DNA from: an archaeon
GTDB taxonomy: Archaea > Nanobdellota > Nanobdellia > Woesearchaeales > GW2011-AR15
Reading direction: 5' to 3'
DNA: 64,000 nucleotides
Assembly: GCA_018657065.1 (NCBI GenBank)
Contig: JABHXU010000004.1
Location: 26,776 to 90,775 of the forward strand
This document shows, one piece after another, positions 8,670-18,180 of this stretch; the first letter of the stretch is position 1, and every line of letters starts with the position of its first letter. Under the pieces are notes generated by a model. That model worked only from the letters and a program-made list of their open reading frames with translations. It was not told the DNA's origin and searched no databases. Made by a program: the position numbers and the translations under genes.

Positions 8670-9074
8670 TTATGCCTCAAAACCGCTTTGAATCTCTTCA
8701 ATTCTATTTATTAATACCTTCATTTGACCTACTAACTGGTCCCTATATTTAGATAATTCAGTTAATTGCCCATCTAATATTTTTGTAACTTGTTTTGGAG
8801 TTTTTTCTACTGTAATATTTGATCCTACATTAATCATTAAATTTTTTGTATCAAGAATTTGAGCTTTTACATAAATTCCAGAAGTTAATGGGACTCTTAG
8901 TTCATCTCCCTTATTTAATTCAGAAAATTTATTGATGATTTGTTTAGAAATTTCTAATTCGCCCATTTGATTATCCATGTTTTCCAAATGTGTATTTAAT
9001 TTTTTTAATTCTTCATCAAGTGTTTTAAGTTCTATCATCAACTCTTGGTTATCTTCATTTTTTTGCTTTGACAT
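8670..9074 (-). CDS. pfdA: Prefoldin subunit alpha
   Basis: A 134-residue coiled-coil protein with the prefoldin-alpha layout: an N-terminal helix rich in heptads (LDEELKKLNTHLENMDNQMG), a central beta segment with ELRVPLTSGIYVKAQI and INVGSNITVEKT, and a C-terminal helix. Prefoldin alpha pairs with beta subunits to make a hexamer that captures unfolded proteins. It starts 3 nt after the prs stop, so the genes are surely co-transcribed. Prefoldin next to aIF6 and ftsY is a common archaeal arrangement. Length is normal. Confidence 0.88.
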   Translation of the reverse strand: MSKQKNEDNQELMIELKTLDEELKKLNTHLENMDNQMGELEISKQIINKFSELNKGDELRVPLTSGIYVKAQILDTKNLMINVGSNITVEKTPKQVTKILDGQLTELSKYRDQLVGQMKVLINRIEEIQSGFEA

Positions 9075-9077
9075 TTA

Positions 9078-10016
9078 TTATTCCTCCCAAGAGAATAGTT
9101 CTCCTAAAGATTTGTGGCCATGTATTCTTTCTATTACTTGAGCCATTAGTTCTGCTAAAGACAATATTTTTAATTTATCAATACGTTTGTTTTCAGGAAT
9201 TGGTACAGTATCTGTTAAAACAATCTCTTTAGCTTTACAATTATTTAACTTTGATATTGCATCCCCATTTAAAAGACCATGAGTAGCTGCAATATAAACT
9301 TCTTTTGCACCATTTTGAATTAAAGCATTTGCTCCTGCAGCAATTGTTCCACCTGTATCAATCATATCATCTAATAAAATACAAGTTTTTCCTTTAATGT
9401 CTCCAATAACATTAACTACTTCAGCTACATTATGTTTAGGTCTTCTCTTATCAATTATTGCTAAAGGTGCTTCTAATAATTTTGCAAATTTCCTAGTTTT
9501 TTTTACAAACCCTGAATCAGAAGCAACTGCTACAACATCTTTTAAATTTTTGTCTTTAAAATATTTAGCAAATAGTGGATATGCTTCAAAATGATCAACG
9601 TCAATATCAAAAAATCCAACTAATTGAGGACTATGCAAATCTACAGTAATAATTCTATTCGCTCCTGCTTTAGTTAGCAAATTTGCAACAAGTTTAGCAG
9701 TTATAGGTTCTCTAGCTGAAATTCTTCTATCTTGTCTAGAATAACCATAATATGGAATAACACAATTAATTCTTTTAACTGAACTTCTTTTCATAGCATC
9801 AATCATAATTAAAAGTTCCATTAGATTTTCATTTGTTGGTTTACATGTAGGTTGAATTAAAAATACATCATCTCCTCTTACAGGAACATTGCTTTTAACA
9901 TAGATTTCAGAATCTTTAAATTTTTTTATTGTCATATCTGAAACTTCTGAATTTAAATATTCACAAACCTTTTTTGCAAATTTTGGATGTGCACTCCCAC
10001 TAAAAACTTTAATCAT
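9078..10016 (-). CDS. prs: Ribose-phosphate pyrophosphokinase
   Basis: A 312-residue enzyme that makes PRPP from ribose-5-phosphate and ATP for nucleotide synthesis. Family marks are the N-terminal KVFSGSAHPKFAKKV, the R-Q-D-R-R flexible-loop motif (PYYGYSRQDRRISAREPI), VDLHSPQ and the PRPP-binding loop CILLDDMIDTGGT. Length is close to the usual 300-320. A GGAGGAG ribosome site is formed by the end of a 19-codon mini-ORF just upstream. It sits between aIF6 and prefoldin alpha in a tight minus-strand operon. Confidence 0.95.
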   Translation of the reverse strand: MIKVFSGSAHPKFAKKVCEYLNSEVSDMTIKKFKDSEIYVKSNVPVRGDDVFLIQPTCKPTNENLMELLIMIDAMKRSSVKRINCVIPYYGYSRQDRRISAREPITAKLVANLLTKAGANRIITVDLHSPQLVGFFDIDVDHFEAYPLFAKYFKDKNLKDVVAVASDSGFVKKTRKFAKLLEAPLAIIDKRRPKHNVAEVVNVIGDIKGKTCILLDDMIDTGGTIAAGANALIQNGAKEVYIAATHGLLNGDAISKLNNCKAKEIVLTDTVPIPENKRIDKLKILSLAELMAQVIERIHGHKSLGELFSWEE

Positions 10017-10019
10017 TTT

Positions 10020-10079
10020 TTACTCCTCCAAGCTACTTTGCGAGAGGAATTGATTTGCCAAATTACATATCTGTTGCAT
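10020..10079 (-). CDS. 19-codon mini-ORF between aIF6 and prs
   Basis: This frame (MQQICNLANQFLSQSSLEE) fits exactly between two genes, 3 nt from each. The end of the aIF6 gene supplies GGAGGAATAAGAT before its ATG, and its own last codons supply GGAGGAGTAAAA before the prs ATG. Spacing and ribosome sites suggest it is translated. It could be a coupling peptide that hands ribosomes from aIF6 to prs, or a real small protein. No homology is recognisable at this length. Confidence 0.4.
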   Translation of the reverse strand: MQQICNLANQFLSQSSLEE

Positions 10080-10082
10080 ATC

Positions 10083-10817
10083 TTATTCCTCCAAAAAACC
10101 AAGTCCAATATCAACATTATGAATTTCAGGACCTCCTGAAAGATCACCAACCAAAAATCCATTTGAATTACATACTATTCCTGAACTAACATAAGGTGAA
10201 CCAAAATTAACAGTTGCTTTTGTAATTTCAAGTTTCAAATTATCTTTTAAAAATTTCAATTCAGATTCTTCAATTTCTGAACTTACAACCATATGTGTTT
10301 TATTTCCTTTTGCTAAGGATCCAACAATATTAAGACCTGAAATTTGACCTTTTTTTGTTTTAAAAATTTTACTTATTTTTTTTATAACATTATCTTCAAA
10401 ATCAGGATTTAAAATACAAGAATCATTAGCAACAACCATATTATTTCCTAGTGCTGTTAAATCTGAATCAATTACTTGATACTTTATTTTTAATTCATCT
10501 AAAACTTTAAGTTCTTTATCAAACATAATTTTAGGAACAAATAAGATTTCTTCATTTCCACTAAAAAAAACACCTAATAAATCAGTACCTGCTACTTTAA
10601 TTCTATGTGCAGGAACATCAAGTGCTTCTTTAATTTTTTCAACTTCTTTTTCTTGCATACTAACAGGTACTAAACAATACTTATCTGTAGCATAACAAAA
10701 TAAACCAATATTAGGATTTCCATTATAATCTGTTTTTAGTATGTGCATGTAAGTCAAGGAAGAAGGAGTGATATTTAAAATTACTTGAGAATTATGATCA
10801 AAAAAACTATATTTCAA
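10083..10817 (-). CDS. eif6: Translation initiation factor aIF6
   Basis: A 244-residue protein of the aIF6/eIF6 pentein family, which binds the large ribosomal subunit and blocks premature joining. Family marks are TALGNNMVVANDSCILNPDF in the middle and the C-terminal GSPYVSSGIVCNSNGFLVG followed by SGGPEIHNVDIGLGFL. Length is slightly above the usual 220. The start overlaps the end of the Lhr gene by 11 nt, so the message extends from lhr through prs and pfdA. Confidence 0.92.
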   Translation of the reverse strand: MKYSFFDHNSQVILNITPSSLTYMHILKTDYNGNPNIGLFCYATDKYCLVPVSMQEKEVEKIKEALDVPAHRIKVAGTDLLGVFFSGNEEILFVPKIMFDKELKVLDELKIKYQVIDSDLTALGNNMVVANDSCILNPDFEDNVIKKISKIFKTKKGQISGLNIVGSLAKGNKTHMVVSSEIEESELKFLKDNLKLEITKATVNFGSPYVSSGIVCNSNGFLVGDLSGGPEIHNVDIGLGFLEE

Positions 10818-13800
10818 GTTGTGCGCGCATCAAAAACTTAATAATCTCATTTTTCCAGGCATATGGAACAGCTCCGCTGAGTAAAACAGATAACCAGTCT
10901 CTAAATTTCTTTGAAACATATTTTCTTTTTCCTGCAATAATTTGTTTTCCTTCATAAAATATATCTGTGTCAAACTTAACCTTTTTGTATGCAGATTCCC
11001 ATTGTTTATTCAGTATATTAGTTAAAAAATGATCATCTACATATTTAAAAACAAATTTTTTAAGTTTAGAAGGAAAAATTAATTGAAACTCATTTTTTCT
11101 TTTCTCTAATTCTTCAATCAATTCTTGCTCTACTTCAATACCATCAACCATATTTTTAATTGCTAATTTAAGATATGATTCAATGTTTAAATTATCTGCA
11201 ATATCTTTAATCTCTTGCATGAGTGCTTCTTTTTCTTTAGATTTTCCTTCTTCCATTTCAATCCAAAGTTCATGATAATTTAATTGAGCTTTTTCTTTAG
11301 GATCTTTAATTTTATTCTTTACTTTTTCATGCATCCTCTTTAAAAACTGCATTTTATCCTCAATTTTAAAAATATCAGAGTAACCTTGCATTACTAAGTG
11401 AAAAGCAAAAGGAGAAGGAAAATCTTTGTAAGTCTCAATAGTTTTAATTTTTTTATTTTCAATATTATCTAAAATTAATTTTGCATTTTTTATATCCATA
11501 AGATCTTCTAATACTTCTCTTCTAGCTTCTCGTAAAATTGGAAAATCTTTAGAAATTCTTTCAACTGCTTTTAATAAAATCATTGAACTTACTTGTTGTT
11601 TTCCTACAGTTTTTTTTCTACCCTTATAATTTCTTAGAATCATTAAACTTCTAAATGCACAATGTCTAAATCTTCTTCGTAGAACCTCTGTTTTATCTAG
11701 TGCAACTTTCATTAATCTTCTTAGATCTGTTCCTTTTATTGTGTTTAGGGCTTTAATTGTGTTAAGTGATCCTCTATATGAAAGCATAAACCCATTATCT
11801 GAAATTGTTATTTCAACATCTTGTTTTTGTTTCATAGCTATTGCATATGCCATTGCTCGAGATAACACGTCATTAACTCTTCGTCCATATAATGAATGAA
11901 AAACAACATATTTTGTTCTATCTTCCTTAAAATGTTCAATAACTAACTTTTTATCACTTGGAATTTGAGTATACAAATACTGTTCACTAAAATATTCATA
12001 AATAGAATTAGCTCCATATTTATCAACATGCAAATAATTGTTAATAAATTTTAAAATTTGATCCTTTTTTTTATTTGCTATAAATTGTTCTTCTAAAAGT
12101 CTTCTAAATTTTTGAATATCTACTGCCAAATCAAAACTTAGTGGAAGCATCTCACTTACCCAACTAGGAACTGTTGGTGGTCTTCCTGCGCTTGTTTTAA
12201 CTGAAGCCGTCATTCCACGACTATATAAAAATTCATAAGTTTCTCCTCCTAAAACAAAAACATCTCCTCGTTTTAATTTCTCTAAAAATCCTTCATCAAT
12301 TTTTCCTACAACCTCTTCTCCTAGTTTTACAACGACATATGCTTCATCAGGAATTGTTCCTATATTAGTCATATAAATCATTCTTGCAAGTCTTCCTCGT
12401 CTTCCCACATTTCCTGTTTCTTCATCTATCCATATTTTTGCATAAACATGTCTATCTTCTAAACTCACATGTTCTCCTTTCAAATAATCAATTATAGAAT
12501 CAAAATCTTCTCTAGTTAAATTTTCATAATTATAACTTCTTTTAATTGTTTCATAAATCGTATCAATATGATAAATATCCTCAATAGCTATACCATAAAT
12601 TTGCTGAGCTAAAACATCTAAACAATTTTTTGGAATTGATACTTTATCTATTTTTTTTTCAATAGCAGATTTTAGTAAAACTGAACATTCAACTAAATCA
12701 TCTCTATCTAACACAATTATTCTTCCTTTAGCTGTTTCATGTAACCCGTGACCTGATCTTCCAATTCTTTGAAGAGCTCTAGCAACTGATTTAGGACTTC
12801 CTAGAAGAATAACTAAATCTATGTCTCCAATATCAATACCTAATTCAAGTGATGTTGAGGAAACAATTGCTTTAAGTTTTCCTTCTTTAAGCATATTTTC
12901 TATTCTAACTCGATGGCCAGCAGAAAGTGATCCATGATGTGCTCCAATTAAAGATTTAGAATCTTCTTCACCAATTTTCTCTGTGTAATTTTTAGGAAAT
13001 CTATTTTTAAGTGTATGAACAACTCTTTCTGTAGCTGCTCTTGTATTAGTAAAAATTAGTGTTGTTTTATGAGCTTGAATTAAATCATCAATCAAATAAT
13101 ACATCTTTTCATACAATTTATCATGCGTTGTATTAATAATATCAGGAACAGGACTTAAAACTTTTAAATCCATTTTTTTAATAAATTGTGTATCAATTAT
13201 TTTACAAGGTCTATATTCTCCTTTATTTTTCCCAACTAAAAATTTGGCAACTTCTTCAAGTGGTGAAACAGTTGCTGAAAGTCCAATCCTTGTAAAATTA
13301 GTTAGATTTTGTAATCTTTCTAAAGATAATGTTAGATGAACTCCTCTTTTTGAAGATGCAAGAGAATGAATTTCATCAATTATTACCCAATCAATATTTT
13401 TTAAATGATCTCTAAATTTTTTTGATGTAATAACTATTCCTAATGATTCAGGTGTAGTAATTAAAATATGAGGTGGATTTTTTAACATTCCAGATTTTTG
13501 AGAGGTTGTTGTGTCCCCAGTTCTTGTTGCAACTCGAATATTAATCTTTTTATTCTTTTTCTTAGCTATTTCTTTTATGCTAGAAAGTGGATCAGTTAAA
13601 TTAACTTTAATGTCCCTAGATAATGCTTTTAGAGGAGAAATATAAACACAATAAACCCTATCTTCTAGTTCTCCTTTATCTGCAAGAATTGTTAGTTCAT
13701 TAATAACTGAAGTAAATGCTGTTAGGGTTTTTCCTGTTCCTGTTGGAGCAAAAATTAAAGTGTTATCTTTATTATGAATAGGCAAAATACCATACTTTTG

Positions 13801-13908
13801 AGGTGCAGAAAAACTACCAAATTTAGTTTCAAACCAATTTTTTAAAAATGGATGTAAAACAGTATAAATTTGTTTATCTGTGGATGGTTTCTTTATAAAC
13901 TCAAACAT
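10807..13908 (-). CDS. lhr: Lhr-type superfamily 2 helicase
   Basis: A 1033-residue helicase. It has a Q-motif (FSAPQKYGILP), Walker A (FAPTGTGKT), a DEIH box in WVIIDEIHSLASSKRG, SAT at motif III, and motif VI RIGRSGHGLHE. The region after the two RecA domains carries the winged-helix and Lhr-specific parts (RRGRLARMIYMTNIGTIPDE). Archaeal Lhr proteins unwind RNA-DNA or branched DNA and act in repair. Basic, helical residues extend the C-terminus to the start of the aIF6 gene. No TATA box is as clear here as for other first genes. Confidence 0.9.
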   Translation of the reverse strand: MFEFIKKPSTDKQIYTVLHPFLKNWFETKFGSFSAPQKYGILPIHNKDNTLIFAPTGTGKTLTAFTSVINELTILADKGELEDRVYCVYISPLKALSRDIKVNLTDPLSSIKEIAKKKNKKINIRVATRTGDTTTSQKSGMLKNPPHILITTPESLGIVITSKKFRDHLKNIDWVIIDEIHSLASSKRGVHLTLSLERLQNLTNFTRIGLSATVSPLEEVAKFLVGKNKGEYRPCKIIDTQFIKKMDLKVLSPVPDIINTTHDKLYEKMYYLIDDLIQAHKTTLIFTNTRAATERVVHTLKNRFPKNYTEKIGEEDSKSLIGAHHGSLSAGHRVRIENMLKEGKLKAIVSSTSLELGIDIGDIDLVILLGSPKSVARALQRIGRSGHGLHETAKGRIIVLDRDDLVECSVLLKSAIEKKIDKVSIPKNCLDVLAQQIYGIAIEDIYHIDTIYETIKRSYNYENLTREDFDSIIDYLKGEHVSLEDRHVYAKIWIDEETGNVGRRGRLARMIYMTNIGTIPDEAYVVVKLGEEVVGKIDEGFLEKLKRGDVFVLGGETYEFLYSRGMTASVKTSAGRPPTVPSWVSEMLPLSFDLAVDIQKFRRLLEEQFIANKKKDQILKFINNYLHVDKYGANSIYEYFSEQYLYTQIPSDKKLVIEHFKEDRTKYVVFHSLYGRRVNDVLSRAMAYAIAMKQKQDVEITISDNGFMLSYRGSLNTIKALNTIKGTDLRRLMKVALDKTEVLRRRFRHCAFRSLMILRNYKGRKKTVGKQQVSSMILLKAVERISKDFPILREARREVLEDLMDIKNAKLILDNIENKKIKTIETYKDFPSPFAFHLVMQGYSDIFKIEDKMQFLKRMHEKVKNKIKDPKEKAQLNYHELWIEMEEGKSKEKEALMQEIKDIADNLNIESYLKLAIKNMVDGIEVEQELIEELEKRKNEFQLIFPSKLKKFVFKYVDDHFLTNILNKQWESAYKKVKFDTDIFYEGKQIIAGKRKYVSKKFRDWLSVLLSGAVPYAWKNEIIKFLMRAQLEI

Positions 13909-14017
13909 CCAAGTTTGGAATTTTAGGAGTAATAAATAATTATGCTTTTTATACTATAATAGTGGATAGCTAAAACTCTACGAACCTTTATATATTAGTA
14001 TTTGCCACTGGACAGTA

Positions 14018-15127
14018 ATGTCATTATCTTCAAGAGCAACTGGACATATTGAAACCGTTCCCGTAGAAGGACAATTAAGTCTTCCTGGATTAGAAGTCGG
14101 AGATTATTTTGCATTAGATCATACTGGATCACTCTCTTATCTTGAAACTTTAATTTCAGTTATTAACCAAGAAGAATTCAACTTTTTGAGTTAATTTTGG
14201 AAAAATAGATCAACAAAAATAACTGGCCATCCTATCACAATACATCTATTTGAAGCTGGAAGATATGTTATTGAAGATCGTAAGGGTAAAAAATTCCTTG
14301 AAGTAGATAAAAGCACAGGTCTTTTTTTGGATTTTGTTGCAAGACATAGAAATGTTGCAAAAACAGATTTAGAATATCTTCTCCAAAAAAACCCTGATGA
14401 AGTAAATAACTATGTATCTGCCATCAATAGAATTGGGCTTGGACAAATTCTAGACAATTTTAAACGTGATGGAGTAAAAATAGCAAAAGCAAAAGTTAAA
14501 AAATTCATTTTAGATCCTGAAAAAGTACAACTTCATAGAACTGCTTCAGGACAAAGTTGTCATGGTACGTATTTTCTCCCAGGCACATATTCAGGAGATG
14601 AAATTAGTCAAACTGAAGGAGAACAAATTAAAAGAATTCTAATTAAAGGCTATATTAGCAGAGAAGAATTAACAGAACTTGAGGATAATGATTTAAAAGG
14701 TATAAGAAATATTAGACATAGATTAATTCCTAGAATTCGCTACGGAGATGGAGGAAAAGAAAAGCCCTCTGAATTAAAAGAAACAGATACTCATTTTTAT
14801 TTACCTCATTTACCTCATGTTTTTGAAGATGATCATTGTGTTTACAATGATACAGGTCAAGGATTTAGAAAATCTGATGGAGAAGAATTTAATTTAACAG
14901 AAAATGAATTTGCAATCCTTAGATGGTTAAGAAATTCAACTACAGCATTTCAGCAAAGACCTGAAACCATAATCGAAGTAGTATATAGAATGCCAATCTT
15001 AAAAACCACAGAACATGGATATGATGCTCAATATGAACTCTTATCACTAGATTTAAGTAGTCTCTCAAAAAAAATCAAGGGTCATACTAAAAATTTATCA
15101 AAAAGTGGACTAATTACAGGAATATAA
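14018..15127 (+). pseudogene. Winged-helix protein gene with in-frame TAA
   Basis: An ATG at 14018, about 25 nt after a TATA-like box (TTTATATATTAG, 13989-14000), opens a frame that hits TAA at codon 59 (14192-14194) and continues in the same frame to 15127, 370 codons in all. The downstream part starts no later than the TTG at 14327. Its last 80 residues (FNLTENEFAILRWLRNS, then DLSSLSKKIKG) resemble an OmpR/PhoB-type winged helix. Around the stop, three one-base insertions in the T5/A5 runs (14184-14214) would give a smooth helix (FELILEK). This is either a decayed gene, a sequence error or a recoded one. The first 50 residues are not recognised. Confidence 0.55.
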
Positions 15128-15132
15128 TAACT

Positions 15133-15720
15133 CTAAGTCCTACCGCCACAAACTGGACAAAACTTATGCTTTGCTAAAAGCGGTGAACCACACTCTGAAC
15201 AAAATCCACCAGATTTTGCTCTCTTAAAAAAACTTGTTTTTTTCTGATTCATTTGATTATGTGTTGGAACTTGAGTTTTTTGATTATCACCATGAGGAAG
15301 AATTGGCTTTTGAGGTCTATGCTGTGCATTATGATGAGTCTGATGATGTTGTCCTAGATGTTGTTGATGTGTTTGATTAACTGCTCCGGAATTAGGCATT
15401 TGATTTCTATTTTGAAAATTTTGATTATTCATAGCCTCTCTTCTTTTTTGAGGATTATTTCTAAAATCATCAATATCAATCTCTACATCTCTAACGCCTC
15501 TTTTTGCTCTTCTATGACCCATTTCATCTAAAAGATCTTGTTTAGATCTTGTTGGAAATTTAATTTTAATAAAACCATAAACAATCATTCCTAGTCCAAC
15601 AACACTCATTAATTGGAAAAAAGGAGCTGAAGGTATTGGTTTAATAAAGCCTAAATAAAGAGAAAAACCTCCTACAAATAATCCTACACCGACCCAAACT
15701 GGTCCAGGTATCTCAGCCAT
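15133..15720 (-). CDS. Membrane protein with C-terminal zinc ribbon
   Basis: A 195-residue protein counted from MAEIPGPVW, 1 nt after the upstream stop; a start 13 codons earlier is possible but would overlap that gene. Two membrane segments (about 5-24 and 34-52) are followed by a basic helix, a long Q/N/H-rich linker (NQTHQQHLGQHHQTHHNAQH) and a zinc ribbon with CSEC and CPVC. It looks like a membrane-tethered zinc-ribbon protein with a floppy linker. Paired with a two-helix membrane protein upstream and convergent on the winged-helix gene. Function unknown. Confidence 0.65.
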   Translation of the reverse strand: MAEIPGPVWVGVGLFVGGFSLYLGFIKPIPSAPFFQLMSVVGLGMIVYGFIKIKFPTRSKQDLLDEMGHRRAKRGVRDVEIDIDDFRNNPQKRREAMNNQNFQNRNQMPNSGAVNQTHQQHLGQHHQTHHNAQHRPQKPILPHGDNQKTQVPTHNQMNQKKTSFFKRAKSGGFCSECGSPLLAKHKFCPVCGGRT

Positions 15721-15721
15721 T

Positions 15722-15961
15722 TTATACGTAAATTCTTGGTCTCCAGATTTTATGAACAACTAAATACATTCCACCTAAAAAACTTCCTAAAGCACAAATA
15801 TAAACTAAAACTGATTCAGGAATATAAGGCAAATAGTTCAAACCAATTTTCTTTAGTAATAACAATCCACCAGTTAAAAAAAAAATTAAACCTAATAAAA
15901 ATTGGGAAGGTAAATGAAATCCGTGTGAACCGTGTTTTTGCTTAGTTCTAGTATGTTCCAT
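15722..15961 (-). CDS. Small two-helix membrane protein
   Basis: A 79-residue protein with a His-rich cytoplasmic start (TRTKQKHGSHGFH) and two membrane segments separated by a short polar loop. A TATA-like stretch (complement of 15978-15990) lies about 25 nt before the ATG, so the message is probably leaderless and this is the first gene of a two-gene unit with the zinc-ribbon membrane protein. I do not recognise the family. Confidence 0.6.
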   Translation of the reverse strand: MEHTRTKQKHGSHGFHLPSQFLLGLIFFLTGGLLLLKKIGLNYLPYIPESVLVYICALGSFLGGMYLVVHKIWRPRIYV

Positions 15962-16054
15962 AGTTTTTGCTTAGAATAATATACTATATAAAGATTTCTC
16001 TATATGTGGAGGAAAAATTTATATATATCTCTTTTATTAATTGTACCTATTGAA

Positions 16055-16900
16055 ATGAATAAAAGCAGGATTGTTTTAGTTACTATTGTATTTCTTTTAA
16101 CATTAAGTATAGCATTTGCCCAAAACTATGCTGATGATTTTGCAACGTTTGCTGAACCTATTGCCGGACTTATTGAATCCTATATGAAGGATGACACTGT
16201 GTCTCTAGTTATTGATTTAATAATTTACATTTGGATATTTGTTAAATTTGTACCCCATCAATTAAAAGATAAATGGGGAGATGGAGCTGAAAAATGGGGT
16301 AAAGGTTTAGGATTTATGCTTGCAATAGCTATGATTTCAGGAGAATATTCTTTAGGTTTTAGAATTGTTAAATTTTTCCCTGTTGTTATTGGTTTACTTG
16401 TTATTTGGGTAATCGATGCAATTTCAGGTGGTCAAGAAGAATTAAAAAATGTTGTTAACCCATTTAGATTAGCAATTTTAATGTTTGTACTCTCATATTT
16501 ATTTGAAATACTTCATCAATGGTTCCAAACAAATCTTATGCTTACCATTTCAACGATACTCCGAATGGTTTCTTGGATATTGTTAACCATGGGTGGAATA
16601 CATGCCATCATGAAAGCAGTCAACCAAGGAAGAGCTGAAATGTCTCACAGTGGTGATGCAGGTAGAGCTATACAAAGTGGTTTAGGTGGATTATTTGGAA
16701 TTGGTGAAGACAAAGGTATGAAACCTAAAGAAGGAGATCCTAAAGATGGAACACCTGAAAACGATGAAAATAAAAAAGAAAGCACTAATAAAGACGCAAA
16801 TGAAATTTTTTCTTATTTTAATTCATTAACACCAGAAGGAAAAGTACAATTTATACAAATGTTTAATCAATGGGCAGAATCACAAAAGAAAAATGGCTAA
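16055..16900 (+). CDS. Membrane protein with signal peptide, unknown
   Basis: A 281-residue protein from the ATG at 16055, chosen because it begins a clean signal peptide (MNKSRIVLVTIVFLLTLSIA, cleavage likely after AFA-Q) and lies 25-30 nt after a TATA run at 16018-16030. A start at 16004 would add 17 residues ahead of the signal. Four or five more membrane segments fill residues 45-200. A charged cytoplasmic tail with acidic and lysine-rich residues ends the protein. It overlaps the next gene by 8 nt (ATGGCTAA), so the products are probably partners. Not recognised. Confidence 0.6.
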   Translation: MNKSRIVLVTIVFLLTLSIAFAQNYADDFATFAEPIAGLIESYMKDDTVSLVIDLIIYIWIFVKFVPHQLKDKWGDGAEKWGKGLGFMLAIAMISGEYSLGFRIVKFFPVVIGLLVIWVIDAISGGQEELKNVVNPFRLAILMFVLSYLFEILHQWFQTNLMLTISTILRMVSWILLTMGGIHAIMKAVNQGRAEMSHSGDAGRAIQSGLGGLFGIGEDKGMKPKEGDPKDGTPENDENKKESTNKDANEIFSYFNSLTPEGKVQFIQMFNQWAESQKKNG

Positions 16901-18116
16901 CGCAACACCACAAGGGATGATGGATTTAATTTTAAATACTCCTAGATCTCCAGAAGTAGTAGAGACATTTAGAGAACTTTTAAGAACAAATCCAAATTGG
17001 AAAAATGAACTTAAAGCTGCAGGTTTAAATCCTGATGCTGTTCAAACACATGTAAACGTACTTGATAAAGATTTAAATTTATTACAAACGGAGGCTAGAA
17101 TGACACAAGCAGATGATGAATTCAAAAAAAATATTGAAGTATTAGAAGAACATATGGGTGACGAATTAAAAAAAGTCGCAGATAGATTAGCAAAATTAAC
17201 ATATATTTTTGCAGATCAACAAAGAGCACTTCAAAGAGCCGGAGTTAAAGAAGGCGAAACTGAAGAACAATTAAAAAAACTAGAAACTGCATTAGATGCA
17301 ATCAATCAAAAACATTTATTGAATCCCGCTGAAGAAAGAAACGCTGAAGCTTCAATTGAAGAAGTACACAATTTTTTGCAAAAAGCTTCTGGAACACTTC
17401 CTTATACATTAATCTTTATAAGAAGAAATGTTAGAAAAGAAAGTAAACTTTTCAAAGAAATTGATGCTGCACATAAACATATGAAAAAATTTAACATTGA
17501 AGTTGGAGATAAACTCGATAAGTTACATAAAAAAAAGAAAAGTGTAACTGTCAGAAAAAAATTAATGCTTGGAGATTGGGGTAAATCTGAATTACTCTGG
17601 AGCAAATTGATTCCAGCTTGGAGAAAACCTGTTAGAAAAGAAATTAAAAAGCTAATGTTAGACCCAGAATTCATGGATCTACAACTTGATGGATTCATGG
17701 AATTAGAAAAACAGCTAAGAGATTTCAAAAGAGAATTTCAACAAATTTTTTCATATCAAACAGGTTATGCTGGTTTAGCTAAAGTTTATCAAAAAAATAT
17801 TAACATACTTGTTGGAAATTGTGAAGATGTTGAAAAAAAGTTAAGAAATGCTTACCGAGATACTGCACCATCTGAAAGACTTGAGGCATTAAAAAAACTA
17901 TATGCACCAAGTAAAGGTACTCAAACTCTTGAAACAAAATTTGCAGCCTTAACTAAAAAAGTATTGCAATTAATTCTTGATCTAGTTAGTGCACTTGATG
18001 TTATTCGTGGACATATTGGAAAAATTGAAAACCTTATTGCTCAGATAACTAAACATTATGACGAAGGTGATTACAATCCAACAGGCGCAGGAAATAAACC
18101 ATATTCAACAATATAA
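16893..18116 (+). CDS. Soluble helical coiled-coil protein, unknown
   Basis: A 407-residue, strongly helical protein with heptad stretches (EFKKNIEVLEEHMGDELKKV at about 70-90, and again near 260-290 and 350-390), no membrane segment and a basic centre (KLHKKKKSVTVRKK). The ATG lies inside the last codons of the membrane-protein gene, so translation is coupled. It may be a cytoplasmic scaffold bound to that protein, but this is inferred only from position. A T-rich stretch ends the unit. Confidence 0.6.
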   Translation: MANATPQGMMDLILNTPRSPEVVETFRELLRTNPNWKNELKAAGLNPDAVQTHVNVLDKDLNLLQTEARMTQADDEFKKNIEVLEEHMGDELKKVADRLAKLTYIFADQQRALQRAGVKEGETEEQLKKLETALDAINQKHLLNPAEERNAEASIEEVHNFLQKASGTLPYTLIFIRRNVRKESKLFKEIDAAHKHMKKFNIEVGDKLDKLHKKKKSVTVRKKLMLGDWGKSELLWSKLIPAWRKPVRKEIKKLMLDPEFMDLQLDGFMELEKQLRDFKREFQQIFSYQTGYAGLAKVYQKNINILVGNCEDVEKKLRNAYRDTAPSERLEALKKLYAPSKGTQTLETKFAALTKKVLQLILDLVSALDVIRGHIGKIENLIAQITKHYDEGDYNPTGAGNKPYSTI

Positions 18117-18145
18117 TTTTTTCTTTTTATTTTCTATTTTTTTAA
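18117..18145 (+). terminator. T-rich terminator after the coiled-coil gene
   Basis: A run of T-rich blocks follows the stop codon directly, as expected for archaeal transcription termination. The following CBS gene has its own TATA-like box (CTTTATAAATC at 18150-18160), so a new transcript starts here. Confidence 0.45.
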
Positions 18146-18180
18146 TTAACTTTATAAATCTAAAACTACTATTATAATAT

